Below are positions 7,208 through 16,869 of a stretch of 64,000 nucleotides of DNA, in pieces. The notes below the pieces were generated by a model. It did no database searches and had not been told where the DNA came from. It was given only the letters and a program-made list of their open reading frames with translations. The DNA lies in NCBI RefSeq assembly GCF_018613795.1, contig NZ_JAGGPN010000028.1, forward strand, positions 1 through 64,000. The letters are read 5' to 3'. The DNA is from Arthrobacter sp. ISL-65 (GTDB taxonomy: Bacteria; Actinomycetota; Actinomycetes; Actinomycetales; Micrococcaceae). The position numbers were made by a program, and so were the translations under genes. How positions within the stretch are numbered: the first letter of the stretch is position 1; the number at the start of each line of letters is the position of its first letter.

Positions 7208-10200
7208 ATGATCCAACAATTCTCGATGAGTGGCTGCAGGCGAAAAGCGCTGTTATCGGCTTTGGCCATCGGCACCAGCATTCCCGCTGCACTCGCCGGT
7301 GCGGCCTTACCTGCAGTTGCGGCGCATACAGAGTTGCCAAGCTCTGTGACTCTTGTCGGATCGCTTCAGGATGAACTGGGGTGTGCAGGGGAATGGCAGC
7401 CGGAATGTGCAGCTACACGGCTTCAGCCTGTCCCCGGCACCGATGGTCTTTACAAAGCGACCTTCGACGTTCCGGCAGGAAGTTATGAAGTCAAGGCTGC
7501 CCTGAACGACTCCTGGGCAGAGAACTACGGTGCGGATGGAATTGCTGGCGGTGCAAACATCCCGGTCCAGGCACCGGGAGGACCGGTCACGTTCACTTAC
7601 GACCACAGCACGCACCGCTTAAGTGACGACTTGCCTGAGTCCTTGGGCGGTCCCTCTGCAGGACACTGGCTCACGTCGGACACGATCACGTGGAAGGGAC
7701 TTGACCCGGCCCAGGCGACTTCATTCGCGCTCTACACTGCCGCGAACGGCGGCCTTACAGTCTCGGACGGGAAGATACTCGGCGGAACGGCCAAGCCCCT
7801 TAGCCTCAAGCCTGGGGGACTTGACGGCGCGTTGGCTGCGAAATATCCGCACCTGGCCGGGTCCACGGTATTGAAACTGCCCGCGGAGGCAGCACGGGAA
7901 GCGCGGAGACTTCTCAAGGGCCAGCTGATTCTGGCAGCCCAGGATGCGGCAGGCAACACCGTCGCAACCACCGGTCTTCAGATCCCCGGGGTCCTGGATG
8001 AGGTGTATGCCTCTGCTGCAAAGCAGGACCTCGGGCTGCGCTGGAAGAGCGATCGGCCGGAGCTGTCCCTTTGGGCGCCCACCGCCCGCAACGTAACACT
8101 GCATGTCTATGACAACGGATCCGGCGGTGAGCCCAGGGCCAGCGTCCCGATGAAGGACGGCCGGAACGGCGTGTGGGCAGTCCTGGGCGACAAGGCCTGG
8201 AAGGGTGACTACTATCTCTTCGAAGTGGAAGTTTTCGTCCCCGAGACAGGCAAAGTCGAGAAGAACTTCGTCACCGATCCTTACAGTGTGGGATTGTCAA
8301 CGAACTCCGAACGCAGTCTCTTCGTGAACCTGGCCGACCCGGCCCTGGCTCCCGCCGGTTGGGAAAACATCGCCAAGCCGGTTGTCGAAAAACCCGAGGA
8401 CCTCTCGGTCTACGAACTGCACGTCCGTGACTTCTCTATAGCAGACAAGACCGTCCCGTCCTCAGACCGCGGAACGTATAAGGCTTTCACCCACCAAGAC
8501 AGTGACGGCATGCACCACCTGCAGGAAATGACCAAGTCCGGCATCAACGCCGTCCACCTTCTCCCGGTGAACGACATTGCCACCATCGATGAACGTCGCG
8601 AGCTGCAACAGGAACCGCAATGTGATCTGCCGGCCCTTCCTTCGAACAGCGAAGAACAGCAGGCCTGCGTAGGCGCCGTTGCCGCCAAGGACGGGTTCAA
8701 CTGGGGTTATGACCCACTGCATTACGCAACCCCGGAGGGGTCATACGCCACCAATCCCCAAGGCGCCGTCCGAACCCTCGAATTCCGTGAAATGGTCGCT
8801 GGGCTAAACAAGGCAGGGGCCCGAGTGATCCAGGATGTCGTCTACAACCACACTTCCGGCACCGGACAGAACTCCTCCCACAACCTGGACCGCATCGTCC
8901 CGGGCTACTACCACAGGCTCAACCCAACCACCGGCGCCGTGGAGACTTCAACCTGCTGCGCCAACACTGCAACGGAAAAAACCATGATGGGCAAGCTCAT
9001 GGTCGATTCCCTCGTCACGCTGGCCAAGACATACAAACTGGACGGATTCCGCTTTGACCTGATGGGACACCACACCAAGCAGAACCTCCTCGATGTCAGG
9101 GCAGCCCTGGACAAGCTGACACTCCAGGGGGACGGCGTGGACGGCAAGAACATCTACCTCTACGGGGAAGGCTGGGAATTCGGGGAAGTCGCTAACGACG
9201 CACGCTTCGTGCAGGCCACTCAGCAGAACATGGCCGGCACGGGAATCGGCACCTTCAACGACCGGCAACGTGATGCCGTCCGCGGAGGCACCCCCTTTGA
9301 CGAGGACCCGCGCATCCAAGGCTTCGCCTCCGGGCTCTTTACCGATCCGAATCCGTCCCCGGCCAACGGAAGCCCGCAGGAACAACGCGCCACGCTCCTG
9401 CTCGCCCAGGACCAGCTCAAAGTCGGCCTGACCGGAAACCTCAAGGACTACTCATTCATCGACCGGACCGGGGCCACCGTAAAGGGATCGGACGTCGTCT
9501 ATGGGGGCAAGCCCGCCGGGTACACGGCGGACCCCTCTGAAGCGATCACCTACGTTGACGCGCACGACAATGAAACCCTCTTCGACGCACTGACGCTGAA
9601 GCTTCCCCAGGGAACCTCCATGGAGGGTCGCATCCGGATGAACACCCTCGCCCTGAGCACCACGGCCTTCGGCCAAGGCATATCGTTCTGGCATGCAGGC
9701 ACAGAAAACCTGCGCAGCAAGTCCCTGGACCGAAACAGCTACGACTCCGGTGACTGGTTCAACGTGCTGGATCACACCGGTACCACGAACGGATTTGCCC
9801 GGGGCCTACCGCCTGAGCGCGACAACAGGGACAAATATCCCTACATGAAGCCCCTGCTTGCAGACCCGGCACTGAACCCGCAACCGGCACATATCGCCGC
9901 CGCTCGTGAGCGCGCCGAAGAGCTGCTCGAAATCCGCAGGAGCTCTCCGCTGTTCCACCTTGGGGACGCCAAACTCATCCAGCAAAAACTCTCCTTCCCC
10001 TCGGCCGGCCCAAACCAGGCTCCCGGGGTTGTGGTGATGCGACTGGACGACACCGTGGGCTCTGACGTCGACAAGGACCTCAAGGGCATGGTCGTCATCT
10101 TCAATGCCTCGGACAAGCCGGCCACCCAGACCGTTCCGGGCACAGCGGGCGCGAGGTACAGCCTTCACCCGGTCCAGGCCTCCGGCCCTGACCCGATTGT

Positions 10201-10279
10201 GAAGACAGCAGCCTATGATCCCGCCAGCGGTTCATTCACCGTCCCCGCTCGCACCGTAGCCGTCTTCCAAGCCAAGTAA
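7208..10279 (+). CDS. Secreted pullulanase-type alpha-1,6-glucosidase (GH13)
   Basis: Hydrolyses alpha-1,6 branch links in pullulan or branched alpha-glucan outside the cell. The 1023-residue protein starts at ATG 7208 behind AGGAGG and has a signal peptide ending near AVAA. An X25-type N-terminal domain (SSVTLVGSLQDELGC onward) is followed by a CBM48-like region and the GH13 catalytic domain: region I DVVYNH (543-548), nucleophile Asp617 in GFRFDL, acid Glu654 in YGEGW and Asp787 in DAHDN, with the pullulanase pattern YDPLHYATPEGSY. A DUF3372-like C-terminal domain closes it. A ROK gene diverges upstream and a strong terminator follows. Confidence 0.92.
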   Translation: MIQQFSMSGCRRKALLSALAIGTSIPAALAGAALPAVAAHTELPSSVTLVGSLQDELGCAGEWQPECAATRLQPVPGTDGLYKATFDVPAGSYEVKAALNDSWAENYGADGIAGGANIPVQAPGGPVTFTYDHSTHRLSDDLPESLGGPSAGHWLTSDTITWKGLDPAQATSFALYTAANGGLTVSDGKILGGTAKPLSLKPGGLDGALAAKYPHLAGSTVLKLPAEAAREARRLLKGQLILAAQDAAGNTVATTGLQIPGVLDEVYASAAKQDLGLRWKSDRPELSLWAPTARNVTLHVYDNGSGGEPRASVPMKDGRNGVWAVLGDKAWKGDYYLFEVEVFVPETGKVEKNFVTDPYSVGLSTNSERSLFVNLADPALAPAGWENIAKPVVEKPEDLSVYELHVRDFSIADKTVPSSDRGTYKAFTHQDSDGMHHLQEMTKSGINAVHLLPVNDIATIDERRELQQEPQCDLPALPSNSEEQQACVGAVAAKDGFNWGYDPLHYATPEGSYATNPQGAVRTLEFREMVAGLNKAGARVIQDVVYNHTSGTGQNSSHNLDRIVPGYYHRLNPTTGAVETSTCCANTATEKTMMGKLMVDSLVTLAKTYKLDGFRFDLMGHHTKQNLLDVRAALDKLTLQGDGVDGKNIYLYGEGWEFGEVANDARFVQATQQNMAGTGIGTFNDRQRDAVRGGTPFDEDPRIQGFASGLFTDPNPSPANGSPQEQRATLLLAQDQLKVGLTGNLKDYSFIDRTGATVKGSDVVYGGKPAGYTADPSEAITYVDAHDNETLFDALTLKLPQGTSMEGRIRMNTLALSTTAFGQGISFWHAGTENLRSKSLDRNSYDSGDWFNVLDHTGTTNGFARGLPPERDNRDKYPYMKPLLADPALNPQPAHIAAARERAEELLEIRRSSPLFHLGDAKLIQQKLSFPSAGPNQAPGVVVMRLDDTVGSDVDKDLKGMVVIFNASDKPATQTVPGTAGARYSLHPVQASGPDPIVKTAAYDPASGSFTVPARTVAVFQAK

Positions 10280-10283
10280 ACGC

Positions 10284-10318
10284 AAGGGGGCCGGCAGAGC
10301 CACTCTGCCGGCCCCCTT
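10284..10318 (+). terminator. Rho-independent terminator after the pullulanase gene
   Basis: A perfect 16-bp stem (AAGGGGGCCGGCAGAG and its reverse complement) with a 3-nt CCA loop begins 5 nt after the stop codon. The stem ends in AAG...CTT with no long T run, a form common in high-GC actinobacteria. Confidence 0.8.
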
Positions 10319-10347
10319 GACCCTGTAGCGCGAAAGGAAACGCTCAA

Positions 10348-10557
10348 ATGCAACTGGTTATCCGTATCTCGCCCGAGACCTGCTCCAAGAGGGACGTGGA
10401 CGTCCGGCTTAATGAAGCGATCGACACCGCCATGAGCATGGCGACAAGGGAACGGAGCGGAGGGGTGCTTGTCACCAGGCACTCGCCCGCATACTTCACC
10501 GTCTCTATCACCGCCGAGGTCCCTTATGGCTGGGTGAGAGAACATGACGAGACATGA
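10348..10557 (+). CDS. Small hypothetical protein
   Basis: A 69-residue protein with GAAAGGAAA before ATG 10348. It starts with MQLVIRISPETCSKRDVDVR, is soluble and mixed alpha/beta in character, and has no motif I recognise. It follows the pullulanase terminator closely, so it needs its own promoter or read-through. Codon use is consistent with a real gene, but the evidence is limited to the ribosome site and frame. Confidence 0.45.
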   Translation: MQLVIRISPETCSKRDVDVRLNEAIDTAMSMATRERSGGVLVTRHSPAYFTVSITAEVPYGWVREHDET

Positions 10558-11179
10558 CCGGCCACATTCACATCACCAATAGTTCTGACGGGCCCACCGG
10601 GGAAAACATGACGCACCGGAACCGCTCAGTCGAACACAACTCCTCCGAATCCGAGGACGGGCGATGGGAAAGCTCTGGGAACCGGCAGCCCGCCACTACC
10701 AGCCCATAGAACACCCCGCACCAGGCGCCACGGGAAGGACGGCTGCGCCCTACCGCCGCTAGCGATGCATACGTTGGCGGAACTTGAAAATCTTCTGGTC
10801 GCTGCGCGACCAGAAGAACCCCAACGCAGAATGCAGAGCGTCCCACTCACACAATCAGGCTGGTTGAATTCAGCAATAAAGCGACCGGTTATGAACTCCG
10901 GAGATGCACAGCCGTGGATGGGCTGTGACAGCCCCTGTGCCAATGGCACGGGCCTCAGCCATTCTCTGCCTTCCCCTCTGTCCTGAATGGGCACCTATGG
11001 AGGACTGCACCCTAGTTTCAGGCCCGAACTTCATCTAAAAGTCTTAACCCCTCGAAGCTTGACTTTGTGGTCTGCGTCACCCCATGCTTTTGACGGACAC
11101 TAAATTTACTAGCAATATAAACTGCTCCGCGGTTTGGCCTGCCTCTTGGCCACCCGCTTAGCTGAAAGGACTGACGTCG
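10558..11179. other. Long intergenic stretch with a hairpin and transporter promoter region
   Basis: I see no supportable gene in this 620-nt gap. It holds a perfect 12-bp inverted repeat (TCTTCTGGTCGC, 3-nt loop, 10791-10817) that on the minus strand is followed by TTTTC. Near its right end a possible promoter, TTGACG at 11090 with an AT-rich AATATAAA around 11114-11121, precedes the ABC transporter and overlaps the ACTAAATTT motif at 11099. Short open frames here look non-coding. Confidence 0.4.
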
Positions 11180-12505
11180 ATGTCTGACTCCCTCTTCTCA
11201 CGTTCTGTTGACCGCCGTGCCGTTTTGCGGACCGGCATGTTGGGTGCGCTGGGCCTGGCGGCCACCCCGGCACTGGCGGCCTGCGGTGGCGGTTCTGCCT
11301 CCGGCGGATCCGGCGCCGGAGGCAGTGTTTCCTGGGCGGCATGGGCCAACCCGGGCGAGGGTGAACGGTATAAGCAGTTCGCCACCGAGCTCGGCAAGAA
11401 GATCAACGCCAAAGTCAACTTTCAGGCCGTCGTCGGCGACTATCAGGCCAAGATGCTCTCACAGCTCGCGGGCGGTGCTGCCCCCGATGCCTTCTACGTG
11501 GGCGATGCCGATATGGCCAAAATGATTGATGCCAAGCAAATTTCGGATTTGACCGAATACCTCAACGGCGGGAAGGCCCCCATCAAGCTTGAGGACTTCC
11601 CGGAGGATCTGTACCAGTGGTGCAAGCCTGCCGATGGCAGCGCCGGGATTTTCGGTATCCCGGTGGACTGCAATCCTTCAGTGCTCTGGTTCAACAAGGA
11701 CGTTCTCTCCGCCGCAGGGGTGTCCCAGGATCCCTCCCAGCTTTTCGAGGCAGGCAGGTGGACTCCGGACGCGCTGGAGGATCTGCTGGGTAAGGTCCGC
11801 GCCTCCGGCAAGAAGGGGCTGATCCTGGCCAACTGGTGGTTCAACTGGTGCTGGGCCACCACCATGTTCGGCGGTCAATTGACCGACGGATCCGGCAAGC
11901 TGGTTTTTGCCGACGATCCCAAGGCCCAGCAGGGACTGGAATGGCTGCTCGCGCAGTTCAAGTCGGGCAACATCACCTATGCAGGTTCCCTGCCTAAGGG
12001 CCAAAGCGGGGACGCCCTTTTCCTTGCCGGCCAACTTGCTTTGAACAATGTCGGCCGTTGGGCCCTGCCGACGCTTAAGGATGTCAAGTTCGGTTATGAC
12101 ATCGCCCCGGTCCCCTCGCCCTCGGGCAAGGACATTGTTCCGGTACCGGTCGCTACGGCGGCTATTGCGCTCAATGCCAAAGCCAAAAACCGAGAGAAAG
12201 CCCTGGAGCTGATCGGCAACTACGTCAGCCGTGACGGTCAGAAGTTCCGGCTCTCCGGTGGCGGTAACGCCGTGCCGTCAATTAAGGGACTGGACGAGAT
12301 CGCCACAGAGGGCGGCGTGCCGGTGCACGGCCAGTGGTTCAACGATGTTGTGGCCAAGGGATACGCCATTCCCCGTGCTTTCGTCGGCAATTCGAAAACC
12401 GCCACTGAGCTGCCCCTTCTGGTCGACAAGCTGTTCAAGGATTCCTCGACGACGGCGGCGTCTTTCAGTTCTGCGGTCACCCGGCTGGTGGAGTCGACGA
12501 AGTGA
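11180..12505 (+). CDS. Sugar ABC transporter substrate-binding lipoprotein
   Basis: Captures an oligosaccharide outside the cell and delivers it to the two permeases that follow. The 441-residue protein has a signal with twin Arg at 12-13 and lipobox LAAC, with Cys35 to be lipidated. It has the family 1 (MalE-like) solute-binding fold, with WAAWANPGEGERYKQFATEL near the mature N-terminus and many exposed aromatic residues such as NWWFNWCWATTMFGGQ in the cleft region. The ribosome site AAAGGA is 9 nt upstream. The next gene overlaps by 4 nt (GTGA). Isomalto-oligosaccharides or maltodextrins are likely substrates by context. Confidence 0.88.
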   Translation: MSDSLFSRSVDRRAVLRTGMLGALGLAATPALAACGGGSASGGSGAGGSVSWAAWANPGEGERYKQFATELGKKINAKVNFQAVVGDYQAKMLSQLAGGAAPDAFYVGDADMAKMIDAKQISDLTEYLNGGKAPIKLEDFPEDLYQWCKPADGSAGIFGIPVDCNPSVLWFNKDVLSAAGVSQDPSQLFEAGRWTPDALEDLLGKVRASGKKGLILANWWFNWCWATTMFGGQLTDGSGKLVFADDPKAQQGLEWLLAQFKSGNITYAGSLPKGQSGDALFLAGQLALNNVGRWALPTLKDVKFGYDIAPVPSPSGKDIVPVPVATAAIALNAKAKNREKALELIGNYVSRDGQKFRLSGGGNAVPSIKGLDEIATEGGVPVHGQWFNDVVAKGYAIPRAFVGNSKTATELPLLVDKLFKDSSTTAASFSSAVTRLVESTK

Positions 12506-13440
12506 GCACGCTGACCGCCGCCCCCACGCAGGCACGGGTTGCCCAGTCCTCTGGACGCGGTCTCTCGCGGCGGCGCAAGGACACAATCGCCGCGCTGGTC
12601 TTTCTGTCGCCGCAACTGGTCGGGCTGGCCGCCTTCATGGTCGGACCGTTGGTGTTTGCGCTGGTGTTGGCCTTCAGTGATTGGGATGGCTTCGGTGCCG
12701 CGACGTTTGCCGGGTTCGGGAACTTCGCGGACGTGCTGTCCAACCCGCGGATCCAGCGCTCGGTCCTGAACACGGTGTGGTTTACGGCGCTGCAGGTGCC
12801 GGGTCTGATGATTTCAAGCTTTGTCTTTGCCGTGCTGATGCAGAAGGCCGGCAAGATGACTTCGGTCTACCGGCTTTGTTTCGTGGCACCTGTGGTGACG
12901 TCTTCGGTGGCGGTTGCTGCGATCTGGCTGTGGCTGTTCAACCCGGACATCAGCCCGCTCAGCAGCGCTTTGCGCAGCATCGGCATTCAGTCCCCGGACT
13001 GGCTGCAGGACCCCAATTTCGTCATCCCGGCCTTCGCTATCGTGGCAATCTGGCAAGGCCTGGGCTATCAGCTGGTGATGTTCATGGCCGGACTGCAGAG
13101 CATCGGCTCGTCCTTCCTGGAAGCGGCCGAGCTGGACGGCTGCAGCGGGTGGCAGAAGCTTGTGCACGTCACTATTCCGCTGCTGTCCCCTACCATCCTG
13201 TTCCTCTCGATCACCTCGATCATCGGCTCCTTCCAGATCTTCGACTACATCTATGTCTTCATGGACAGCAACGCTCCGGAGGCGGCCCGCACGATCGTGT
13301 ACGAAATCGTCCAGATCGCCTTCCGCGAGTTTAATTTTGGCCAGGCATCGGCCTTGGCATTCCTGCTCCTGCTGTCACTGCTCGGCATTACCGCCCTGCA
13401 GCTGGCAGTCCAAAAGAGATGGGTCCACTACGCAGAATGA
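12502..13440 (+). CDS. Sugar ABC transporter permease, MalF type
   Basis: A 312-residue inner-membrane permease with about six helices. The EAA loop that contacts the ATPase is visible as EAAELDGCSGWQKLVHVTIP. It starts with GTG inside the stop of the binding-protein gene, which indicates translational coupling. A cytoplasmic N-terminal tail contains SRRRKD before the first helix. No ATPase gene is present in the window, so a shared MsiK-type ATPase elsewhere probably powers it. Confidence 0.9.
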   Translation: MSTLTAAPTQARVAQSSGRGLSRRRKDTIAALVFLSPQLVGLAAFMVGPLVFALVLAFSDWDGFGAATFAGFGNFADVLSNPRIQRSVLNTVWFTALQVPGLMISSFVFAVLMQKAGKMTSVYRLCFVAPVVTSSVAVAAIWLWLFNPDISPLSSALRSIGIQSPDWLQDPNFVIPAFAIVAIWQGLGYQLVMFMAGLQSIGSSFLEAAELDGCSGWQKLVHVTIPLLSPTILFLSITSIIGSFQIFDYIYVFMDSNAPEAARTIVYEIVQIAFREFNFGQASALAFLLLLSLLGITALQLAVQKRWVHYAE

Positions 13441-14333
13441 GCACTTCCACCACTATCCGAAACAGCCGCCGGAGCGCGAGCGAGGATCCGAAGCGCAGGG
13501 GGTTGCACCCACGGCGTCTGGCCGGCCGGACTATCCTTCACGTTGCACTGGCTGCCTGCGCCATCCTGATGGCCCTGCCATTCCTCTGGATGCTGCTGTC
13601 CTCGTTCAAACCGCTGACCGAGATCTTTGCGCAGCCCCCGGCCTTGTTCCCGCTTGAATGGACCACGGAGGGTTATGAGAAAGCCTTCGCAGGTGCCGAC
13701 TTCGTTCGCGGTTTCTGGAATAGCACCTACATTGCAGTAACCGTCACCGCAGTTTCCCTGCTCACTTCATCCATGGCCGCTTACGCCTTTGCCCGGATCG
13801 AATTCCGCGGAAGCAAGCCCCTGTTCATGGTGTTCCTGGCGACGATGATGGTTCCGGCCCAGCTGACCATCATCCCGCTCTACATCATCATGGGATGGCT
13901 CGGCTGGGTTGACACCCACGCAGCACTGATCGTACCTGCCGCACTCTTCAACGCTTTCGGCGTGTTCCTCATGCGCCAGTACGTTAAAGGCATCCCAAAG
14001 GAGCTTGAGGAGGCAGCCGAGCTCGACGGTGCGAGCCGCTTCCGGATCTTCACCACCTTGATCCTGCCGCTGCTGCGCACCCCGCTCACCGCGCTCGGAA
14101 TCTTCACGTTCCTGGGGCAGTGGAACAACTTCTTCGGCCCGCTGATCTTCCTCAACAGCGACGCGAACTTCACGCTCCCGCTGCTGGTGAACCAGTTCAA
14201 GGGCCAGTACGGCGCTGACTGGACCGCCCTCATGGCCGCTACCACCTTGGCGGCAGCACCATTGCTGATCATGTTCGGCATCGCCCAACGCCAGATCGTC
14301 GAAGGCATCGCCCTCTCCGGATCCAAATCCTAA
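13437..14333 (+). CDS. Sugar ABC transporter permease, MalG type
   Basis: A 298-residue partner permease with the EAA loop EAAELDGASRFRIFTTLILP and about six helices. The start at 13437 gives an ATGA overlap with the previous stop; an ATG at 13419 is also open but lies inside the upstream gene. With the preceding two genes it forms a complete importer apart from the ATPase. A decayed second MalG-type fragment follows at 14384. Confidence 0.9.
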   Translation: MSTSTTIRNSRRSASEDPKRRGLHPRRLAGRTILHVALAACAILMALPFLWMLLSSFKPLTEIFAQPPALFPLEWTTEGYEKAFAGADFVRGFWNSTYIAVTVTAVSLLTSSMAAYAFARIEFRGSKPLFMVFLATMMVPAQLTIIPLYIIMGWLGWVDTHAALIVPAALFNAFGVFLMRQYVKGIPKELEEAAELDGASRFRIFTTLILPLLRTPLTALGIFTFLGQWNNFFGPLIFLNSDANFTLPLLVNQFKGQYGADWTALMAATTLAAAPLLIMFGIAQRQIVEGIALSGSKS

Positions 14334-14383
14334 CAACCTCATCGACGGCCGGATGACGGTGGCAGGAACCACCCTCATCCGCC

Positions 14384-14623
14384 ATGGTGGGCATCTTCGC
14401 CTTCCTGGGGCTAATGGAACGACTTCCTCCTCCCGCAGATGATGATCGCTGACCCTGCCCTGCAGACCTTCCCGTGGTGCAGATGCTGTTCCAAAGCGAG
14501 TTCAACACCAACTACCGCCTCGCATTCGCGTCCTACCTGATGGCCATGACACCCACCCTGGTCGGTTACCTCCTCGCTCAGCGCTGGGTCCTGTCCGGAG
14601 TAATGCGCCGGACCGTTAGATAG
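14384..14623 (+). pseudogene. C-terminal fragment of a second MalG-type permease
   Basis: Three frames together read VGIFAFLG, then WNDFLLPQMMIADPALQTFP, then VVQMLFQSEFNTNYRLAFAS and on to RRTVR at TAG 14621. This is the last 75 or so residues of a carbohydrate ABC permease (compare FLGQWNNFFGPL in the intact neighbour), but its sequence is clearly different from that neighbour, so it is not a simple tandem copy. At least two frameshifts and the missing N-terminal two thirds make it non-functional. Confidence 0.75.
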
Positions 14624-14693
14624 CCAGACCAAGCTCATCAGCAATAACGAGCCCATCAGCAATAAGCAGCTACAACAAGAAAAGGATCACCCT

Positions 14694-16439
14694 TTGTCCA
14701 TAACCGCCACCCTGGCAAACTCCTCTGAATCCGAGCGCATGGCCGATCCGAACTGGTGGCGCCAGGCCGCCGTCTACCAGATCTACCCGCGCAGCTTCGC
14801 CGACTCCAACGGCGACGGCATCGGCGACATCAAAGGCATCACCGCCAAGGTCCCGTACCTGAAGTCCTTGGGGATCGACGCCGTGTGGCTGAGTCCGTTC
14901 TACCCGTCGGCGCTGGCTGACGGCGGCTACGACGTCGATGATTACCGCGACGTGGACCCGAAACTGGGAACGCTCGAAGACTTCGACGAGATGGCCGCTG
15001 CCCTGCACGCCGCCGGCATCAAGCTGATGGCAGACATCGTGCCCAACCACTCATCTGACCGTCATGAATGGTTCAAAGAGGCCCTCGCCTCGCCGAAGGG
15101 TTCCGCGGCGCGCGACCGCTACATCTTCCGTGACGGCAATGGCGACAACGGGGAGCTGCCGCCGTCGGACTGGGACTCGGTGTTCGGCGGACCGGTCTGG
15201 GAACGCATCACGGAGCCGGATGGTACGCCGGGCCAGTGGTACATGCACATCTTCGCCAAGGAACAGCCGGACTTTAACTGGGACAACCCGGAAGTCCGCG
15301 GGGACTTCCTGAAGACCCTGCGTTTCTGGTCCGATCGCGGCGTGGACGGCTTCCGCATCGACGTCGCCCACGGCATGGCAAAGGACCTCACCGAGCCGCT
15401 GCCGTTGAAGGCTGAGCTGGAAGCCAAGGCCGGCGCCGAGGGGTATATAGACGGTTCACATCCGTTCTGGGACCGCAACGAGGTCCACGAGGTGTATGCC
15501 GAATGGCGCAAACTCTTCAACGAGTACAACCCGCCGCGGACAGCTGTTGCCGAGGCGTGGGTACACGAGACGCGCCGTGCCCGGTATGCCAGCCCCGAAG
15601 GGCTGGGCCAGGCCTTCAACTTCGACCTCCTGCAGGCCGACTTTGAGGCGCCGAAGTTCAAGAAGATCATTACGGACAACCTCATCGCGGCCAAGGAAAC
15701 GGGGGCATCCTCGACCTGGGTGTTCTCCAACCACGACGTTGTCCGCCACGCCACCCGCTACGGCCTTTCCAAGGGCAATACCACGGCAGCCCAGGGAACC
15801 AACGCCGCCCAGGACGTGACGGCGACCGAGCCCAAGGGCCAGGACGGCAAGGCCTGGCTGCTGGCGGGCGGGCCGGCCGAGGAACTCGACGTCGAACTTG
15901 GCCTGCGCCGCGCCCGCGCCGCATCCCTGCTGATGTTCGCCCTGCCCGGTTCGGCCTACCTGTACCAGGGAGAGGAACTCGGCCTCCAGGAAGTCGCGGA
16001 AATTCCCGATTGGGAGCGCCAGGACCCCGCGTTCTTCCGGAACAAGGGCGTGGAAGTGGGCCGCGACGGCTGCCGCGTGCCCCTGCCGTGGAAGGTGGAA
16101 GGTACCGCCTTCGGCTTCGGTGACGGTGGCGCGCACCTGCCCCAACCGGACTGGTTCAGCAAGTACGCGGTGGAGGCTCAGGACGGGACCGAAGGTTCCA
16201 CCTTGGAGCTCTACCGCGCCGCCCTGCGGCTGCGCCGAGAGCTCCAGGCTGACGAAGAGCTGGAATGGATCGAGACCGGCAACCCGGACGTCCTGCACTT
16301 CAACCGCCCCGGCGGCTGGCAGTCCATCACCAACTTCGGGGACACCCCTGTCGGCCTTCCCTCCGGAACCGTGCTGGTCAGCAGCGCGCCGATGGAAGAT
16401 GGCAAACTCCCAGCAAACACCACGGCGTGGGTGCGCTGA
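14694..16439 (+). CDS. GH13 alpha-glucosidase (oligo-1,6-glucosidase-like)
   Basis: Cytoplasmic hydrolysis of imported alpha-gluco-oligosaccharides from the non-reducing end. The 581-residue protein lacks a signal peptide. The GH13 signatures are visible: AVYQIYPRSFADSNGDGIGD, region I DIVPNHS, nucleophile Asp223 in GFRIDV, acid Glu287 in VAEAW and Asp348 in FSNHD. The start is taken as TTG 14694 because AAAGGA lies 7 nt upstream; ATG 14739 (MADPNWW) is the alternative. It follows the sugar transporter and the permease fragment and probably belongs to the same unit. Confidence 0.9.
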   Translation: MSITATLANSSESERMADPNWWRQAAVYQIYPRSFADSNGDGIGDIKGITAKVPYLKSLGIDAVWLSPFYPSALADGGYDVDDYRDVDPKLGTLEDFDEMAAALHAAGIKLMADIVPNHSSDRHEWFKEALASPKGSAARDRYIFRDGNGDNGELPPSDWDSVFGGPVWERITEPDGTPGQWYMHIFAKEQPDFNWDNPEVRGDFLKTLRFWSDRGVDGFRIDVAHGMAKDLTEPLPLKAELEAKAGAEGYIDGSHPFWDRNEVHEVYAEWRKLFNEYNPPRTAVAEAWVHETRRARYASPEGLGQAFNFDLLQADFEAPKFKKIITDNLIAAKETGASSTWVFSNHDVVRHATRYGLSKGNTTAAQGTNAAQDVTATEPKGQDGKAWLLAGGPAEELDVELGLRRARAASLLMFALPGSAYLYQGEELGLQEVAEIPDWERQDPAFFRNKGVEVGRDGCRVPLPWKVEGTAFGFGDGGAHLPQPDWFSKYAVEAQDGTEGSTLELYRAALRLRRELQADEELEWIETGNPDVLHFNRPGGWQSITNFGDTPVGLPSGTVLVSSAPMEDGKLPANTTAWVR

Positions 16440-16869
16440 GCCCAAATCCTCCCACACCGGTTGGCAGGTCCGATGCAGAACCCACGGCAGCGTAGGTCAT
16501 GACCAAAGCCTGTGTGGAGGCTGCAGACGCTTCCAGCTCGATCCCGTCAGCCACGTCATGATGGTGCGCTAACTCCCACAAAGTTAATTGCATTGGTGGT
16601 CGTTCCGAAGCCTGGAACGACCACAAATGCGCCCAGCCGCCCCGGCCGTACGCGAATCAAAGCCGCCACAGCGTTGTCTTACCGTCGAGGAGTATGCCGG
16701 TAGAGGTTCGGTGAAGGGTCAGCTAAACCGCCGCCACTCTGAGTTGAAGCATGTGTCGGAGGGCCAGCTATCCATTCTTCGTTCACGCCGAACCCGAAGG
16801 CTGCGTGGGTCATGATGCCTCGTTCCCCGATGCGCTTCCTTTCGCGCGTAATCCACGACTGCGCCACGA
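16440..16869. other. Intergenic stretch with one hairpin
   Basis: No gene can be supported in these 430 nt. A perfect 11-bp stem (GTGGTCGTTCC and its complement) with a 7-nt loop lies at 16596-16624. It has no T run on the plus strand, and on the minus strand is followed by AATGCAATTAACTTT. It may terminate either the GH13 gene or the convergent kinase gene. Confidence 0.4.

Noticed and set aside
10791..10817. Perfect 12-bp inverted repeat as a possible small RNA or attachment site
   Set aside because: Only a hairpin with a short T tract on the minus strand; no flanking repeats, integrase or conserved RNA features, so it is noted only within the gap entry.
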